A stretch of DNA of 64,000 bases, taken from Oceanimonas sp052119705 (GTDB taxonomy: Bacteria; Pseudomonadota; Gammaproteobacteria; Enterobacterales; Aeromonadaceae). Below, piece by piece: positions 1-8,062 of this stretch (within the stretch, counting starts at the first letter, position 1; each line of letters begins with the position of its first letter). The stretch is from the NCBI RefSeq assembly GCF_052119705.1, contig NZ_JBGQOP010000004.1, positions 101,003-165,002 of the forward strand. The letters run 5' to 3'. The notes under the pieces were generated by a model. That model did not search any database, was not told the DNA's origin, and was given only the letters and a program-made list of their open reading frames with translations. A program made the translations under genes and the position numbers.

Positions 1-568
1 AGTGTTGATGGTGGGCCTTTGCCCGCATAAAGTTACCCACGGGTAAAATTCGCACCGCCAGTTTACGCTCTAGCATCAAGGCTTGGGTGGCACGACTTTG
101 CTGCGCCCAGCGCTGCTGCAATGGCGTTTGCACATAAAGTGCGGGACTAAACTCGTCACCTCGGTCGCAATATTGGCCCTCGTTATCTAGCGCATCGACA
201 GCCGCCCAATAAAGAGTAAGTAAGTCACCATAACTAATCTGCTGGGTATTATATGTCACTCGCACCACTTGGCGTCGCCTGTGCTGGTGACTGGTTTGAG
301 CCCAGCCCACCTCGACATGCGTAATACCGGGGCGCTCAGCAAACAAGGCTTCCATCACCCAAAAGCTACCACCGGCGAAAATCGCCTTGCCTGTGTCTTT
401 AGCCAGAGTGTCTTTAACCAGAGTGGCTTTAACCAGAGTGTCGTCAAGCACAGCTTTTGCCCTAACGTCATCTTCATCTTTCGCCACTGGGGCAACCGCC
501 ACTTTATCTTGCGCCACCGCCACGCAGTTAATGAACAGCAGGCTCGCCAACAGTAAATCTTTTACCAC
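1..568 (-). CDS. MsrA-like secreted protein, partial, catalytic Cys replaced by Ser
   Basis: I found this by translating the minus strand; the gene runs off the left edge, so only the N-terminal 189 codons are visible. The start chosen is the GTG at 568, five bases after a strong GGAG site; an in-frame ATG at 592 lacks one. Residues 1-20 look like a signal peptide with an AVA-type cleavage site. A four-times repeated five-residue spacer (LVKDT type) follows, then an MsrA fold: AIFAGG-SFW-VMEALF, a VVRVTY strand, and DNEGQYCDRGDEFSPALYV, the signature of one MsrA subgroup. MsrA normally carries GCFW, where the Cys is the nucleophile that reduces methionine-S-sulfoxide. Here that codon is AGC (Ser), so classical reductase activity is doubtful. 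Family call is firm; function is open. Sequencing error is possible but would need a base change exactly there. Confidence 0.75.
   Translation of the reverse strand, partial: MVKDLLLASLLFINCVAVAQDKVAVAPVAKDEDDVRAKAVLDDTLVKATLVKDTLAKDTGKAIFAGGSFWVMEALFAERPGITHVEVGWAQTSHQHRRRQVVRVTYNTQQISYGDLLTLYWAAVDALDNEGQYCDRGDEFSPALYVQTPLQQRWAQQSRATQALMLERKLAVRILPVGNFMRAKAHHQH
391..450. repeat. 4 x 15 bp imperfect tandem repeat inside the MsrA-like gene
   Basis: Four adjacent 15-bp units (391-405, 406-420, 421-435, 436-450) share a gagtgtctttaacca-like core with a few substitutions. Because 15 is a multiple of three the array stays in frame and encodes a repeated LVKDT-type linker between the signal peptide and the MsrA domain. 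Two other arrays of exactly four 15-bp units occur in the window (19015-19074, 52722-52781), with different sequences. Confidence 0.8.
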
Positions 569-1131
569 TTGCGCTCCTTCTTTTGCCCGCATATTCAGGC
601 GTGAATGGCTTTTGCTCGCTTATTTTTAGCGGCAAGCACAAAAGCGAGTGAAGCAACACGTGCAGCTTAGCTGGTCATTTTGCCAAAGAACTATACTTTT
701 ACGTTAGAAGCGCATTTTTACGTTAGAACCGCATTTTTACGAAAGCACTATGCTAACTGAATGAAATGAGATGAAAACTCTTTTTTAGTACATTAGCCGT
801 GTTTTCGCACCCAGTCCTTAGCCTTGAGACTCTTGAGGTTGGGCGCATTAGCGCTTAGCGACAAGGCGTAACGCACTGAACATTTTGCTTTATTTTTGCA
901 TACTAAAATGCGCTAAATCCGGTTAAAAAAACGCTCTATCACGCTTTTATGACAGGGGCATGATAATGCCCACATTGTAATGCTTTATTCCCAACTCGGT
1001 AGTAAACTGCCCACGATCAAACTCAGGTCAAAAAAATACAATTAATTCTTCGTTATCAGTACTTAAGTCGAGCATCAAGCTAAGCTTTTACTATAAGAAG
1101 TCCTATATCTGATAGCGTTATGAGGTCGTTG
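569..1131. other. Intergenic region upstream of the divergent msrA-like and PBP genes
   Basis: This gap of about 560 bases separates two divergent genes, so it should hold promoters for both. I can see a 19-bp direct repeat in two copies (701-719 and 720-738, acgttagaa core) and several T-rich blocks. I found no convincing ORF, RNA gene, or clear -35/-10 pair with good spacing. Nothing else is recognised. Confidence 0.5.
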
Positions 1132-4100
1132 ATGGGAACTATACCCAGTGTGGAACAAAGCATACGGCCAAAAACCGACCCCGCACCTAAAATACGGCGG
1201 CGGTGGACTGTGTGGCGCATCTCTTTTTGGCTGTTAGTGCTGCTCTTACTCATTGCGGCAGCGGCACTCTTGGCCTATGAAATGCGCACCTCTTGGTTAC
1301 AGTCTCGTGAAATCCCACGCTATGCGAATAGCTTAACTTATTCCTTGGAGCCAGGCCCCAGTGAAGCCATCCAGTTTCCCGTGCACGGGCCTTTCGATCA
1401 ACGCTTAGGTTACGCTCGGCTAACTGATTTATTAACGCGCCTCAAAAAACAACAATTTATGGTCACTCAACAGGTGCAGTTTTCTCCGGCGCTGCAGCAA
1501 TATACCGAGCATGGCCTGTATCCTCCGTATCTCGAAAAAACACAGGCCGGCCTGTTTATTGGCGATTGCCGCCGAGAGCCCATCTATGACTATGCTTACC
1601 CACAGCGTCATTACACAGACTTTGCCAGTATCGCGCCTTTAGTGGTGAATACATTGCTGTTTATTGAAAACCGCGACTTGTTAAGCTCTGATTTTCCTGC
1701 TATTAACCCCGCGGTAGACTGGCCTCGCTTTACCAAGGCGGCGTTGTCACAGCTAGGTCGTGCACTGGATTTGCAAGATGACTCCGCCGGCGGCAGTACC
1801 TTGGCCACGCAAATAGAAAAATTTCGCCACTCCCCCGGCGGGCGCACGCCTTCTGCCAGCGAAAAACTACGCCAAATGATTTCCGCCAGCGTGCGCGCCT
1901 ATCAAAACGGCCCCGAAACCTTAGCCGCTCGCCAAAATATCGCACTCGCCTATTTAAATTCTGTGCCCTTGGCCGCGGCCCCCGGCCACGGTGAAATTAA
2001 CGGCATAGGCGATGGTTTATGGTTGTGGTTTGGTGCCGAGCTTAATGAAGTTAACCGCCTTTTAGACCCAAGCGCGCGGCCTGAAGAAGAACTCGCCGCT
2101 CGCGGTCTTGCGCTACGCCAAGTGATCGCCTTAATGATCTCTCAACGTCGGCCCTCCTATTATTTGCATGCCGGGCGAGATGATCTGCATGAATTAACCG
2201 ACAGCTATCTAAGGTTGCAAGCCCAAGCCGACATGATAAGCCCTGCCTTGCGCGACGCCGCCCTAGCTCAAACACTCACCTTTCGTAATTTTCGTGAGCA
2301 GCCGGTCACTCAATATGTGGAAAACAGTAAAACCTTATTGGTGACCCGCGGTCGCTTGGCCAATTTACTGGGCATGTCATTTTATGAATTAGACCGCTTA
2401 GACTTATCGGCCAACACCACGCTCAACGCCGATCTGCAACAACAAGTCACCACTTATTTGCAGCAATTAGCGGATCCTGAGGTAGCGCGCGCCATTGGCT
2501 TATACGGTGAGCGGTTGCTTTCACCTGAAAAAACCGCTGATGTGCGCTACAGCTTTACGCTATTTGAGCGTGGCGAGCAGGGATTTTACGTGCGGGTGCA
2601 AACCGACAACACCTTGCAACCTTTTGATATTAACGAGGGCAGTAAACTGGAGCTGGGCTCCACCGCCAAGCTCAGGGTGATGGCGACCTATCTGGAAATT
2701 ATTGCGGAATTGCATCAGCGATATGCAGAGCTTCCTGCCCCAAAATTGCGGGAGTTGAAACCCGCGCCCCAAGATTACCTAAGCCAGTGGGCGATTCAGT
2801 ATTTGCTGCGTACCCCAGACCATGCCTTACCGGCCATGTTGGACGCGGCACTGGCCCGACGTTATTCCGCCAGCACAGGTGAGCGGTTTTTTACAGGTGG
2901 TGGCATGCACACCTTTAATAACTTTCGTCGCCAAGACAATAGCCGCAACCCAACCCTCATTGAGTCATTGCGTGAGTCCATCAATCTGCCCTTTATTCGG
3001 GTGATGCGCGACATAGTGCGCTACAGCATCTACCAAAATGAAAATCGTGCTCAGCTGTTGAGTGATGATAAAGACCCTCGACGCCAAGAATATTTAAGCC
3101 GCTTTGCAGACCGAGAAGGCCGGGTGTTTTTACTGCGTTTTTGGCGTAAATACCAAGATAAAGCCACGGATGAGCGCTTAGACCACTTTTTTAATGGCCT
3201 GCGCCCTACCGCAACCCGCTTGGCGGCGGTACACAGATATTTATTGCCCAACGCCAGTCGACAAGAGTTTGAGGCCTTTATCAGTCAGCGTTTACCCACT
3301 ACCAGACTCAATGAAAAACGGCTGCAACAGTTATATGACAACTATGGTCCAGGCGCCTATAACCTAGCGGATCAAGGCTACATAGCCCGAGTACACCCAT
3401 TAGAGCTGTGGTTATTAAGCTACCTGCAACAGCACCCAGAGGCACGCTTTACTGACGCGGCGCACGCCAGTATTGAACAGCGCCAAGAAGTGTACGCTTG
3501 GCTGTTTAAGACTCGCCATCGCAGTGCCCGCGACTCACGGATTCGCACCATGCTGGAAATAGAAGCCTTTAGTGATATTCATCAACGCTGGGAACAAGTC
3601 GGCTTTCCGTTTGACAGCTTAGTGCCCTCCTTGGCGACGGCCATTGGTAGCTCAGGCGACAAACCGGTGGCGCTGGCCGAATTGGTGGGCATCATTTTAA
3701 ACGGCGGTGTTCGCCTGCCTACTGTGCGTATGGATCAATTGCACTTTGCCGCCAACACGCCTTATGAAACCCAACTGGCCCCGCAATTACAACAAGCCAA
3801 GCGGGTGATGCATAAAGATGTGGCGGCGGTATTAAAAAATGCGCTGTCGCAAGTGGTGGAAGGCGGCACGGCGCGGCGCTTACAAGGCGGCTTTAGCGCC
3901 AGCGACGGCACAGTGCTAACCATGGGCGGTAAAACTGGCACCGGTGATAACCGCATTCAAACTGTGAGTCGCTATGGCCAAGTGCTGACCTCGCAAGCTC
4001 GCAACCGCACCGCCACTTTTGTATTTTATTTAGGCGAGCACCACTTTGGCACCTTAACCGCCTACGTGCCGGGCTCAGAATCCGATAAGTTTACCTTTAC

Positions 4101-4299
4101 CTCGGCGCTACCGGTGCAGGTGTTAAAAGGCATGGAGCCCATTTTGCGCCCCTACCTCAATCCCGGTGGTCACAGCGGCTGCAGTGCGCCAGAAATTACC
4201 GGCTCGGGCGTGACCGACCATCAACAGCTGGAGTTAAAGGCGCTGGAGTTTAAAAGTGCAGCGCCCAATAACTTAGCCCAGAACGCCCTTAACCACTGA
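1132..4299 (+). CDS. Large class A penicillin-binding protein (GT51 + transpeptidase)
   Basis: Predicted inner-membrane peptidoglycan synthase of 1055 residues, longer than typical class A PBPs. The ATG at 1132 follows a GAGGT site by five bases; an ATG at 1120 in the same frame has none. One membrane helix lies near residues 28-50. The glycosyltransferase region shows FIENRDLL (E179, the usual catalytic Glu position) and GGSTLATQ (from residue 220), but the later RKxxE and ILExYLN motifs read as KLRQM and IALAYLN, lacking the expected glutamates. The transpeptidase triad is intact: STAK (S510), SIN (S616) and KTGTG (K934). The 318 residues between SxN and KTG are far more than usual, implying an inserted domain. 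Penicillin-binding transpeptidase activity is likely; glycosyltransferase activity is uncertain. Confidence 0.8.
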   Translation: MGTIPSVEQSIRPKTDPAPKIRRRWTVWRISFWLLVLLLLIAAAALLAYEMRTSWLQSREIPRYANSLTYSLEPGPSEAIQFPVHGPFDQRLGYARLTDLLTRLKKQQFMVTQQVQFSPALQQYTEHGLYPPYLEKTQAGLFIGDCRREPIYDYAYPQRHYTDFASIAPLVVNTLLFIENRDLLSSDFPAINPAVDWPRFTKAALSQLGRALDLQDDSAGGSTLATQIEKFRHSPGGRTPSASEKLRQMISASVRAYQNGPETLAARQNIALAYLNSVPLAAAPGHGEINGIGDGLWLWFGAELNEVNRLLDPSARPEEELAARGLALRQVIALMISQRRPSYYLHAGRDDLHELTDSYLRLQAQADMISPALRDAALAQTLTFRNFREQPVTQYVENSKTLLVTRGRLANLLGMSFYELDRLDLSANTTLNADLQQQVTTYLQQLADPEVARAIGLYGERLLSPEKTADVRYSFTLFERGEQGFYVRVQTDNTLQPFDINEGSKLELGSTAKLRVMATYLEIIAELHQRYAELPAPKLRELKPAPQDYLSQWAIQYLLRTPDHALPAMLDAALARRYSASTGERFFTGGGMHTFNNFRRQDNSRNPTLIESLRESINLPFIRVMRDIVRYSIYQNENRAQLLSDDKDPRRQEYLSRFADREGRVFLLRFWRKYQDKATDERLDHFFNGLRPTATRLAAVHRYLLPNASRQEFEAFISQRLPTTRLNEKRLQQLYDNYGPGAYNLADQGYIARVHPLELWLLSYLQQHPEARFTDAAHASIEQRQEVYAWLFKTRHRSARDSRIRTMLEIEAFSDIHQRWEQVGFPFDSLVPSLATAIGSSGDKPVALAELVGIILNGGVRLPTVRMDQLHFAANTPYETQLAPQLQQAKRVMHKDVAAVLKNALSQVVEGGTARRLQGGFSASDGTVLTMGGKTGTGDNRIQTVSRYGQVLTSQARNRTATFVFYLGEHHFGTLTAYVPGSESDKFTFTSALPVQVLKGMEPILRPYLNPGGHSGCSAPEITGSGVTDHQQLELKALEFKSAAPNNLAQNALNH

Positions 4300-4361
4300 A
4301 CCAACTGTCACACCTGTCATAATAGCGACCTGCACTGAGTCGGCGTTATCCATAACATCCA

Positions 4362-4385
4362 AGAGGCGCACAGCGCCTCTTTTTA
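4362..4385 (+). terminator. Rho-independent terminator after the PBP gene
   Basis: An 8-bp stem (agaggcgc / gcgcctct) with a 3-base loop is followed by ttttta. It lies about 60 bases past the PBP stop codon and before cobT. Confidence 0.85.
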
Positions 4386-4522
4386 TTTCCGCCATTTTTT
4401 ATTACCGAATAAGCGAGTTAGCTGCCGCCGTCGCTATTAACAAAAGCGAGGGGCCAGCCTGTTACTTGGCGCGCGCGCTTTTGTTAACATAAGCAACTTT
4501 TTGCCGTTAACGGAAACATGTT

Positions 4523-5578
4523 ATGACTGTGCCCGGCCCTTTAACTTTGCCCAGCATTGCCTCGCTCAATAATGTCTCTCTGCAGGCTCAGCTCACCGCT
4601 CTCATCAACAATAAAACCAAACCGCTGGGCGCTTTGGGCCAATTAGAAAGCGTGGCGCTGCAATTAGGTATGATACAAAACAGCGTCCAACCTAGCTTAA
4701 GCGAGCCACAAATTTGCGTGTTTGCCGCCGATCATGGCCTAACGCGCCATGGCACTTCAGCCTATCCCAGCGCGGTCACGGCGCAAATGGTGCACAATAT
4801 TTTAGCGGGCGGGGCGGCCATTAGCGTGTTTGCGCGCCAGCATCAGATAGCGTTGCAGGTAGTCGATGCGGGGGTAGCGACAAACTTACCCAAGCACCCG
4901 CAGTTACTGAACCATAAAATACGCCTCGGCAGCCGTGACGCGCTGAGCGAGCCGGCCATGAGTGATGACGAATGCAAGGCGGCGCTCACCACCGGCATGG
5001 CCATCGTCAGCCAGCTGCCCGGCAATGTATTAATGGTCGGGGAAATGGGCATAGGGAATACCTCAGCTGCCAGCCTTTTATTAGCTCGCTTAGGCAAGCT
5101 GCCCATTCAGGAATGTGTGGGTCGAGGCACAGGCCTCGACGATGCAGGCTTACGCCATAAAGAGCATATTCTCACTCAAGTCTTGGCACGTCACACTCAG
5201 GCCCAGTCGCCATTTTCAGCTTTAGCCGCCTTAGGTGGCTTAGAAATGGCCATGATGGTCGGCGCACTGATCCAAGCGGCCAGCCAAAGGCGCGTGCTAT
5301 TAATGGATGGTTTTATTGCCGGCGTGGCTCTGTTGGTCGCCGAGCAATTAGCGCCCGGCGTGCGCCAGTATGCGGTGTTTGCTCATCAGTCCGCCGAGCC
5401 CGGCCATCAACACCTATTGCGCTTATTAGCCGCCGAGCCACTGCTGCAACTGCAACTGCGACTCGGAGAAGGCAGCGGTGCCGCCTTGGCCTACCCTTTG
5501 TTGCAATCCGCTTGTCTATTTTTAAGTGAAATGGCCAGCTTTGCGACCGCCGGCATCAGCGAGCAAGCAGCGCCATGA
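4523..5578 (+). CDS. cobT: Nicotinate-nucleotide--dimethylbenzimidazole phosphoribosyltransferase
   Basis: CobT makes alpha-ribazole 5'-phosphate from nicotinate mononucleotide and dimethylbenzimidazole, activating the cobalamin lower ligand. The 351-residue length is normal. Visible family features are KPLGALGQLE near the N terminus, FAADHGLTRHGTSAYP, the glycine-rich GEMGIGNTSAAS, GRGTGLDDAG, and the C-terminal HQSAEPGHQHLL block. The gene opens a cobT-cobS-cobC run and overlaps cobS by four bases, indicating translational coupling. No cobU/cobP is present here, and I saw no cobalamin riboswitch in the short leader between the terminator at 4362-4385 and the start codon. Confidence 0.95.
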   Translation: MTVPGPLTLPSIASLNNVSLQAQLTALINNKTKPLGALGQLESVALQLGMIQNSVQPSLSEPQICVFAADHGLTRHGTSAYPSAVTAQMVHNILAGGAAISVFARQHQIALQVVDAGVATNLPKHPQLLNHKIRLGSRDALSEPAMSDDECKAALTTGMAIVSQLPGNVLMVGEMGIGNTSAASLLLARLGKLPIQECVGRGTGLDDAGLRHKEHILTQVLARHTQAQSPFSALAALGGLEMAMMVGALIQAASQRRVLLMDGFIAGVALLVAEQLAPGVRQYAVFAHQSAEPGHQHLLRLLAAEPLLQLQLRLGEGSGAALAYPLLQSACLFLSEMASFATAGISEQAAP

Positions 5579-6399
5579 TGCGCCCTACACGGGATCAACG
5601 GCTGACCAGTCAACTCATACACGAAGGCCGCTTATTATTGGTGGCCATACAGTTTTTAACCCGATTGCCGGTGCCGGCTTTCAAGGAATATCAGCCACAC
5701 TGGCTGCACCAAAGCAGCCGGCATTTTCCTGCGGTTGGCTTATTAGTCGGGCTGATTTGCGCCAGTGCTTTTTGGTTTAGCTCACTGTTTTTTTCGCCGT
5801 TAGTGGCCGCCGTAATCAGCACCGCCTTGGGTATAAAAATCACAGGTGCTTTTCATGAAGACGGGCTCGCCGATACCTGTGATGGCTTAGGCGGTGGCCT
5901 TACCCGTGAGCGAGCGCTGACCATAATGAAAGACTCACGCCTAGGCACTTTTGGTACCTTAGGCTTAGTAATGGCGATGTTACTTAAAGTCAGCTTGCTG
6001 GCCAGCATGAGCCTGCCGGTGGCCTTAATCGCCTTAGTGATCGGCCACGGCGCGTCACGCTTATGCTGCATCAGCCTGATCGCCCTCTTGCCTTATGGTG
6101 GCGATGTAGAGCACGCTAAGGCTAAACCGATGGCGCAACAACTTAGCCTGCGGCAAGGGCTAATGAGTGCCGGTTGGCTAGTGTTAGCCTTGGTGTTGAT
6201 GAGCGTGATTTGGCCTCAGGCCATGGCGCGCATCCAGCCCCACCAATGGCAATTGGCTGTGCTCTTAGCGTGTTTGGCCAGCGCTTATATGTATCGTTTA
6301 TTAGCGCGACGTTTACAAGGCTATACGGGCGATGGCTTAGGTGCGACTCAGCAGCTCAGCGAGTTAGCTATTTATGCGGGTTTGGCTGTAGGCCTATGA
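5575..6399 (+). CDS. cobS: Adenosylcobinamide-GDP ribazoletransferase
   Basis: CobS joins adenosylcobinamide-GDP to alpha-ribazole (or its phosphate), the last assembly step of cobalamin, in the inner membrane. The 274-residue protein shows the N-terminal FLTRLPVP motif, the conserved FHEDGLADTCDGLGGG segment with its metal-binding acidic residues, KDSRLGTFG, and several hydrophobic helices. The start ATG overlaps the cobT stop (ATGA); a second ATG follows at once, so the exact start could be three bases later. Confidence 0.95.
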   Translation: MMRPTRDQRLTSQLIHEGRLLLVAIQFLTRLPVPAFKEYQPHWLHQSSRHFPAVGLLVGLICASAFWFSSLFFSPLVAAVISTALGIKITGAFHEDGLADTCDGLGGGLTRERALTIMKDSRLGTFGTLGLVMAMLLKVSLLASMSLPVALIALVIGHGASRLCCISLIALLPYGGDVEHAKAKPMAQQLSLRQGLMSAGWLVLALVLMSVIWPQAMARIQPHQWQLAVLLACLASAYMYRLLARRLQGYTGDGLGATQQLSELAIYAGLAVGL

Positions 6400-6590
6400 G
6401 TAGTGCAGGCCGCGACATAACACCCAACCCCAAGCTATTTTTGCCACGGAATACACGGGAAAATAGAGATCCAATCGCAAAAATTATTAGTAAGCGCTAA
6501 CACAGCGCTGCGCCCAGCGTACCGAGCTCTCGTAGCAAAAAGCCGTGACCGAGCAGCCTTAAACCTTAAAAGCCGAAAGCTGGAGTAGTC

Positions 6591-7187
6591 ATGGAGTTGT
6601 ATATTTGGCGGCACCCTAAGCCGCTGCATGCGGTGGGAGTATGTCTGGGGCAAACCGATATGAGAGTGGATAAACGTAAATTGCGCCGCTTGGCCAATCA
6701 GATCCAGCGCTTTGCCCGCCGTTATCATCTGCCCAGAGTGATCTGGGTTAGCCCCTTGCAGCGATCCCTTGACGTAGGGCGCATGTTAGCAAAGCGCGGT
6801 TTTCGGTGTGAGGTAACGCCCGCACTGGCCGAGCTTAATTTTGGTGACTGGGACGGCAAACCTTGGCAGCACATTGCCAAACAAGACATAGACACTTGGT
6901 GTAACGACTTTAGTTTTTATGCACCGGGCGGCGGAGAAAATCTACAGCAGTTGTTTGCCAGAGTCACATTATGGCTAACGCAGCAATATAGCGTATCACC
7001 CAACACGCCGCGGTTGGCGGTGGGTCATGCGGGATGGATTAATGCCGCCACTCTGCTGGCCAATAAACGGGGACTACCCAAAAGTGCCGCAGACTGGCCG
7101 CGCCCCGTGGCTTATCGCCAGCTCAGTCGGCTGACTATTTCAACTGCTCTATTCGAACCTGTGCCACTCCCGCACGGACCATATTAA
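6591..7187 (+). CDS. cobC: Histidine phosphatase, alpha-ribazole phosphatase-like
   Basis: Histidine-acid-phosphatase (phosphoglycerate mutase) fold of 198 residues. Its place after cobT-cobS suggests CobC, which dephosphorylates alpha-ribazole phosphate. Motifs: WRHPKP at the N terminus (RHP instead of the commoner RHG), SPLQRSLD, ELNFGDWDG with the acid residue, and a late GHAGW with the second catalytic His. About 190 bases separate it from cobS, so it may have its own promoter. The last 53 bases overlap the 3' end of the convergent RlpA-like gene. The fold is certain; the precise substrate is inferred from context. Confidence 0.85.
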   Translation: MELYIWRHPKPLHAVGVCLGQTDMRVDKRKLRRLANQIQRFARRYHLPRVIWVSPLQRSLDVGRMLAKRGFRCEVTPALAELNFGDWDGKPWQHIAKQDIDTWCNDFSFYAPGGGENLQQLFARVTLWLTQQYSVSPNTPRLAVGHAGWINAATLLANKRGLPKSAADWPRPVAYRQLSRLTISTALFEPVPLPHGPY

Positions 7188-7533
7188 GCTCGCGCGCCGC
7201 CTGCTCAGACAAATCAATCACCCGCCCCTTTGCATAAGGGCCACGGTCGTTGATGCGCACCACTATGGATTTTTGATTGTGCAGATTGGTCACTCTAACT
7301 TGAGTACCAAAGGGCAAGGTTTTGTGTGCCGCCGTTAAGGCATGCTTGTTAAACGACTCGCCGCTGGCGGTTTTACGACCATGATGGCGGCTGCCGTAGT
7401 AGGAAGCCTTGCCCTGCTCCACACTCACCACGGCAGGGCCGCTAACCGGCGGCGGTGCAGAAGGCGCACTGCCACAAGATTGCAACACCAATGGCAACAG
7501 CAGCCAGAATATCCAACGTAGATTAAACGTCAT
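7135..7533 (-). CDS. RlpA-like septal-ring lipoprotein (DPBB domain)
   Basis: A 132-residue lipoprotein. The signal sequence ends in LQSCG, a good lipobox, giving a predicted lipidated N terminus. After a Pro-rich linker comes a double-psi beta-barrel: GKASYYGSRHHGRKTASGE, the conserved FGTQVRVTN, and VVRINDRGPYAKGRVIDLS, which carries the Asp and His positions of RlpA-type lytic transglycosylases. There is no C-terminal SPOR domain, so this is a short RlpA paralogue rather than full RlpA. Its 3' end overlaps cobC on the other strand by 53 bases. A GAGG site precedes the ATG. Confidence 0.9.
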   Translation of the reverse strand: MTFNLRWIFWLLLPLVLQSCGSAPSAPPPVSGPAVVSVEQGKASYYGSRHHGRKTASGESFNKHALTAAHKTLPFGTQVRVTNLHNQKSIVVRINDRGPYAKGRVIDLSEQAARELNMVRAGVAQVRIEQLK

Positions 7534-7575
7534 ATCTTTGCCTCTAATCGGCCAGAACCTCGACCTATAGTTTGA

Positions 7576-7893
7576 CTATTGCAGCTCCAGCCAGGCAACC
7601 AGTGCCATGGCATCGGCTAAGGTGCGTGTGACCAGCTTGGCTGTACAACACACACCTAGGCTAGCAGCATAGAGTTTTAGCTCAATATTAAGCTCAGCCA
7701 GCGATACTAACTCGAGTTGGCGTTGCCAGTATAGGGTGTCATCGTTTTGCTGCGACAAAATATGAGTCCCACCTTGGCTATCTATTAATCGATCACCCAC
7801 CCATAAGCCTTGCTCGGCCAGCAGTTCTGGACCGTCTGCCCACGCGTAATACCCACCCTGCTCACACATAATAATCACCGGCCAGTGGATCAT
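7576..7893 (-). CDS. Small DUF4144-like protein
   Basis: A 105-residue protein starting MIHWPVIIM, with WVGDRLIDSQG in the middle and a C-terminal helix rich in Ala and Leu. The start and the DRLIDS-type motif resemble the DUF4144 family of Shewanella-like bacteria, of unknown function. There is no signal peptide or membrane segment. It lies in line with and upstream of the RlpA-like gene, about 40 bases away, so the two may share a transcript. The family assignment is from memory of the motif and is tentative. Confidence 0.6.
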   Translation of the reverse strand: MIHWPVIIMCEQGGYYAWADGPELLAEQGLWVGDRLIDSQGGTHILSQQNDDTLYWQRQLELVSLAELNIELKLYAASLGVCCTAKLVTRTLADAMALVAWLELQ

Positions 7894-7950
7894 ATTGGCA
7901 CGCTCCGTTTAGAAAAATGGCCGTTCAGAAAAGTGGCTGATAAGCAAAAT

Positions 7951-7985
7951 GGGGCCTAACTCTCGATATTCGAGCGTCAGGCCCC
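7951..7985 (-). terminator. Terminator downstream of ccoG
   Basis: A 7-bp outer stem (ggggcct / aggcccc) encloses a second stem (ctcga / tcgag). Read on the minus strand it follows ccoG by about 75 bases and runs into an ATTTTG tract. It separates ccoG from the DUF4144-like gene. Confidence 0.7.
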
Positions 7986-8062
7986 GCTTATTTTTAATAC
8001 TCAGATAATTTTAATACTGAGATTTAATACTCAATGCCAGCCCCCATATTAGGTCAATTCCG

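Noticed and set aside
4386..4522. Possible cobalamin riboswitch before cobT
   Set aside because: The leader after the upstream terminator is only about 137 bases and lacks the B12-box sequence.
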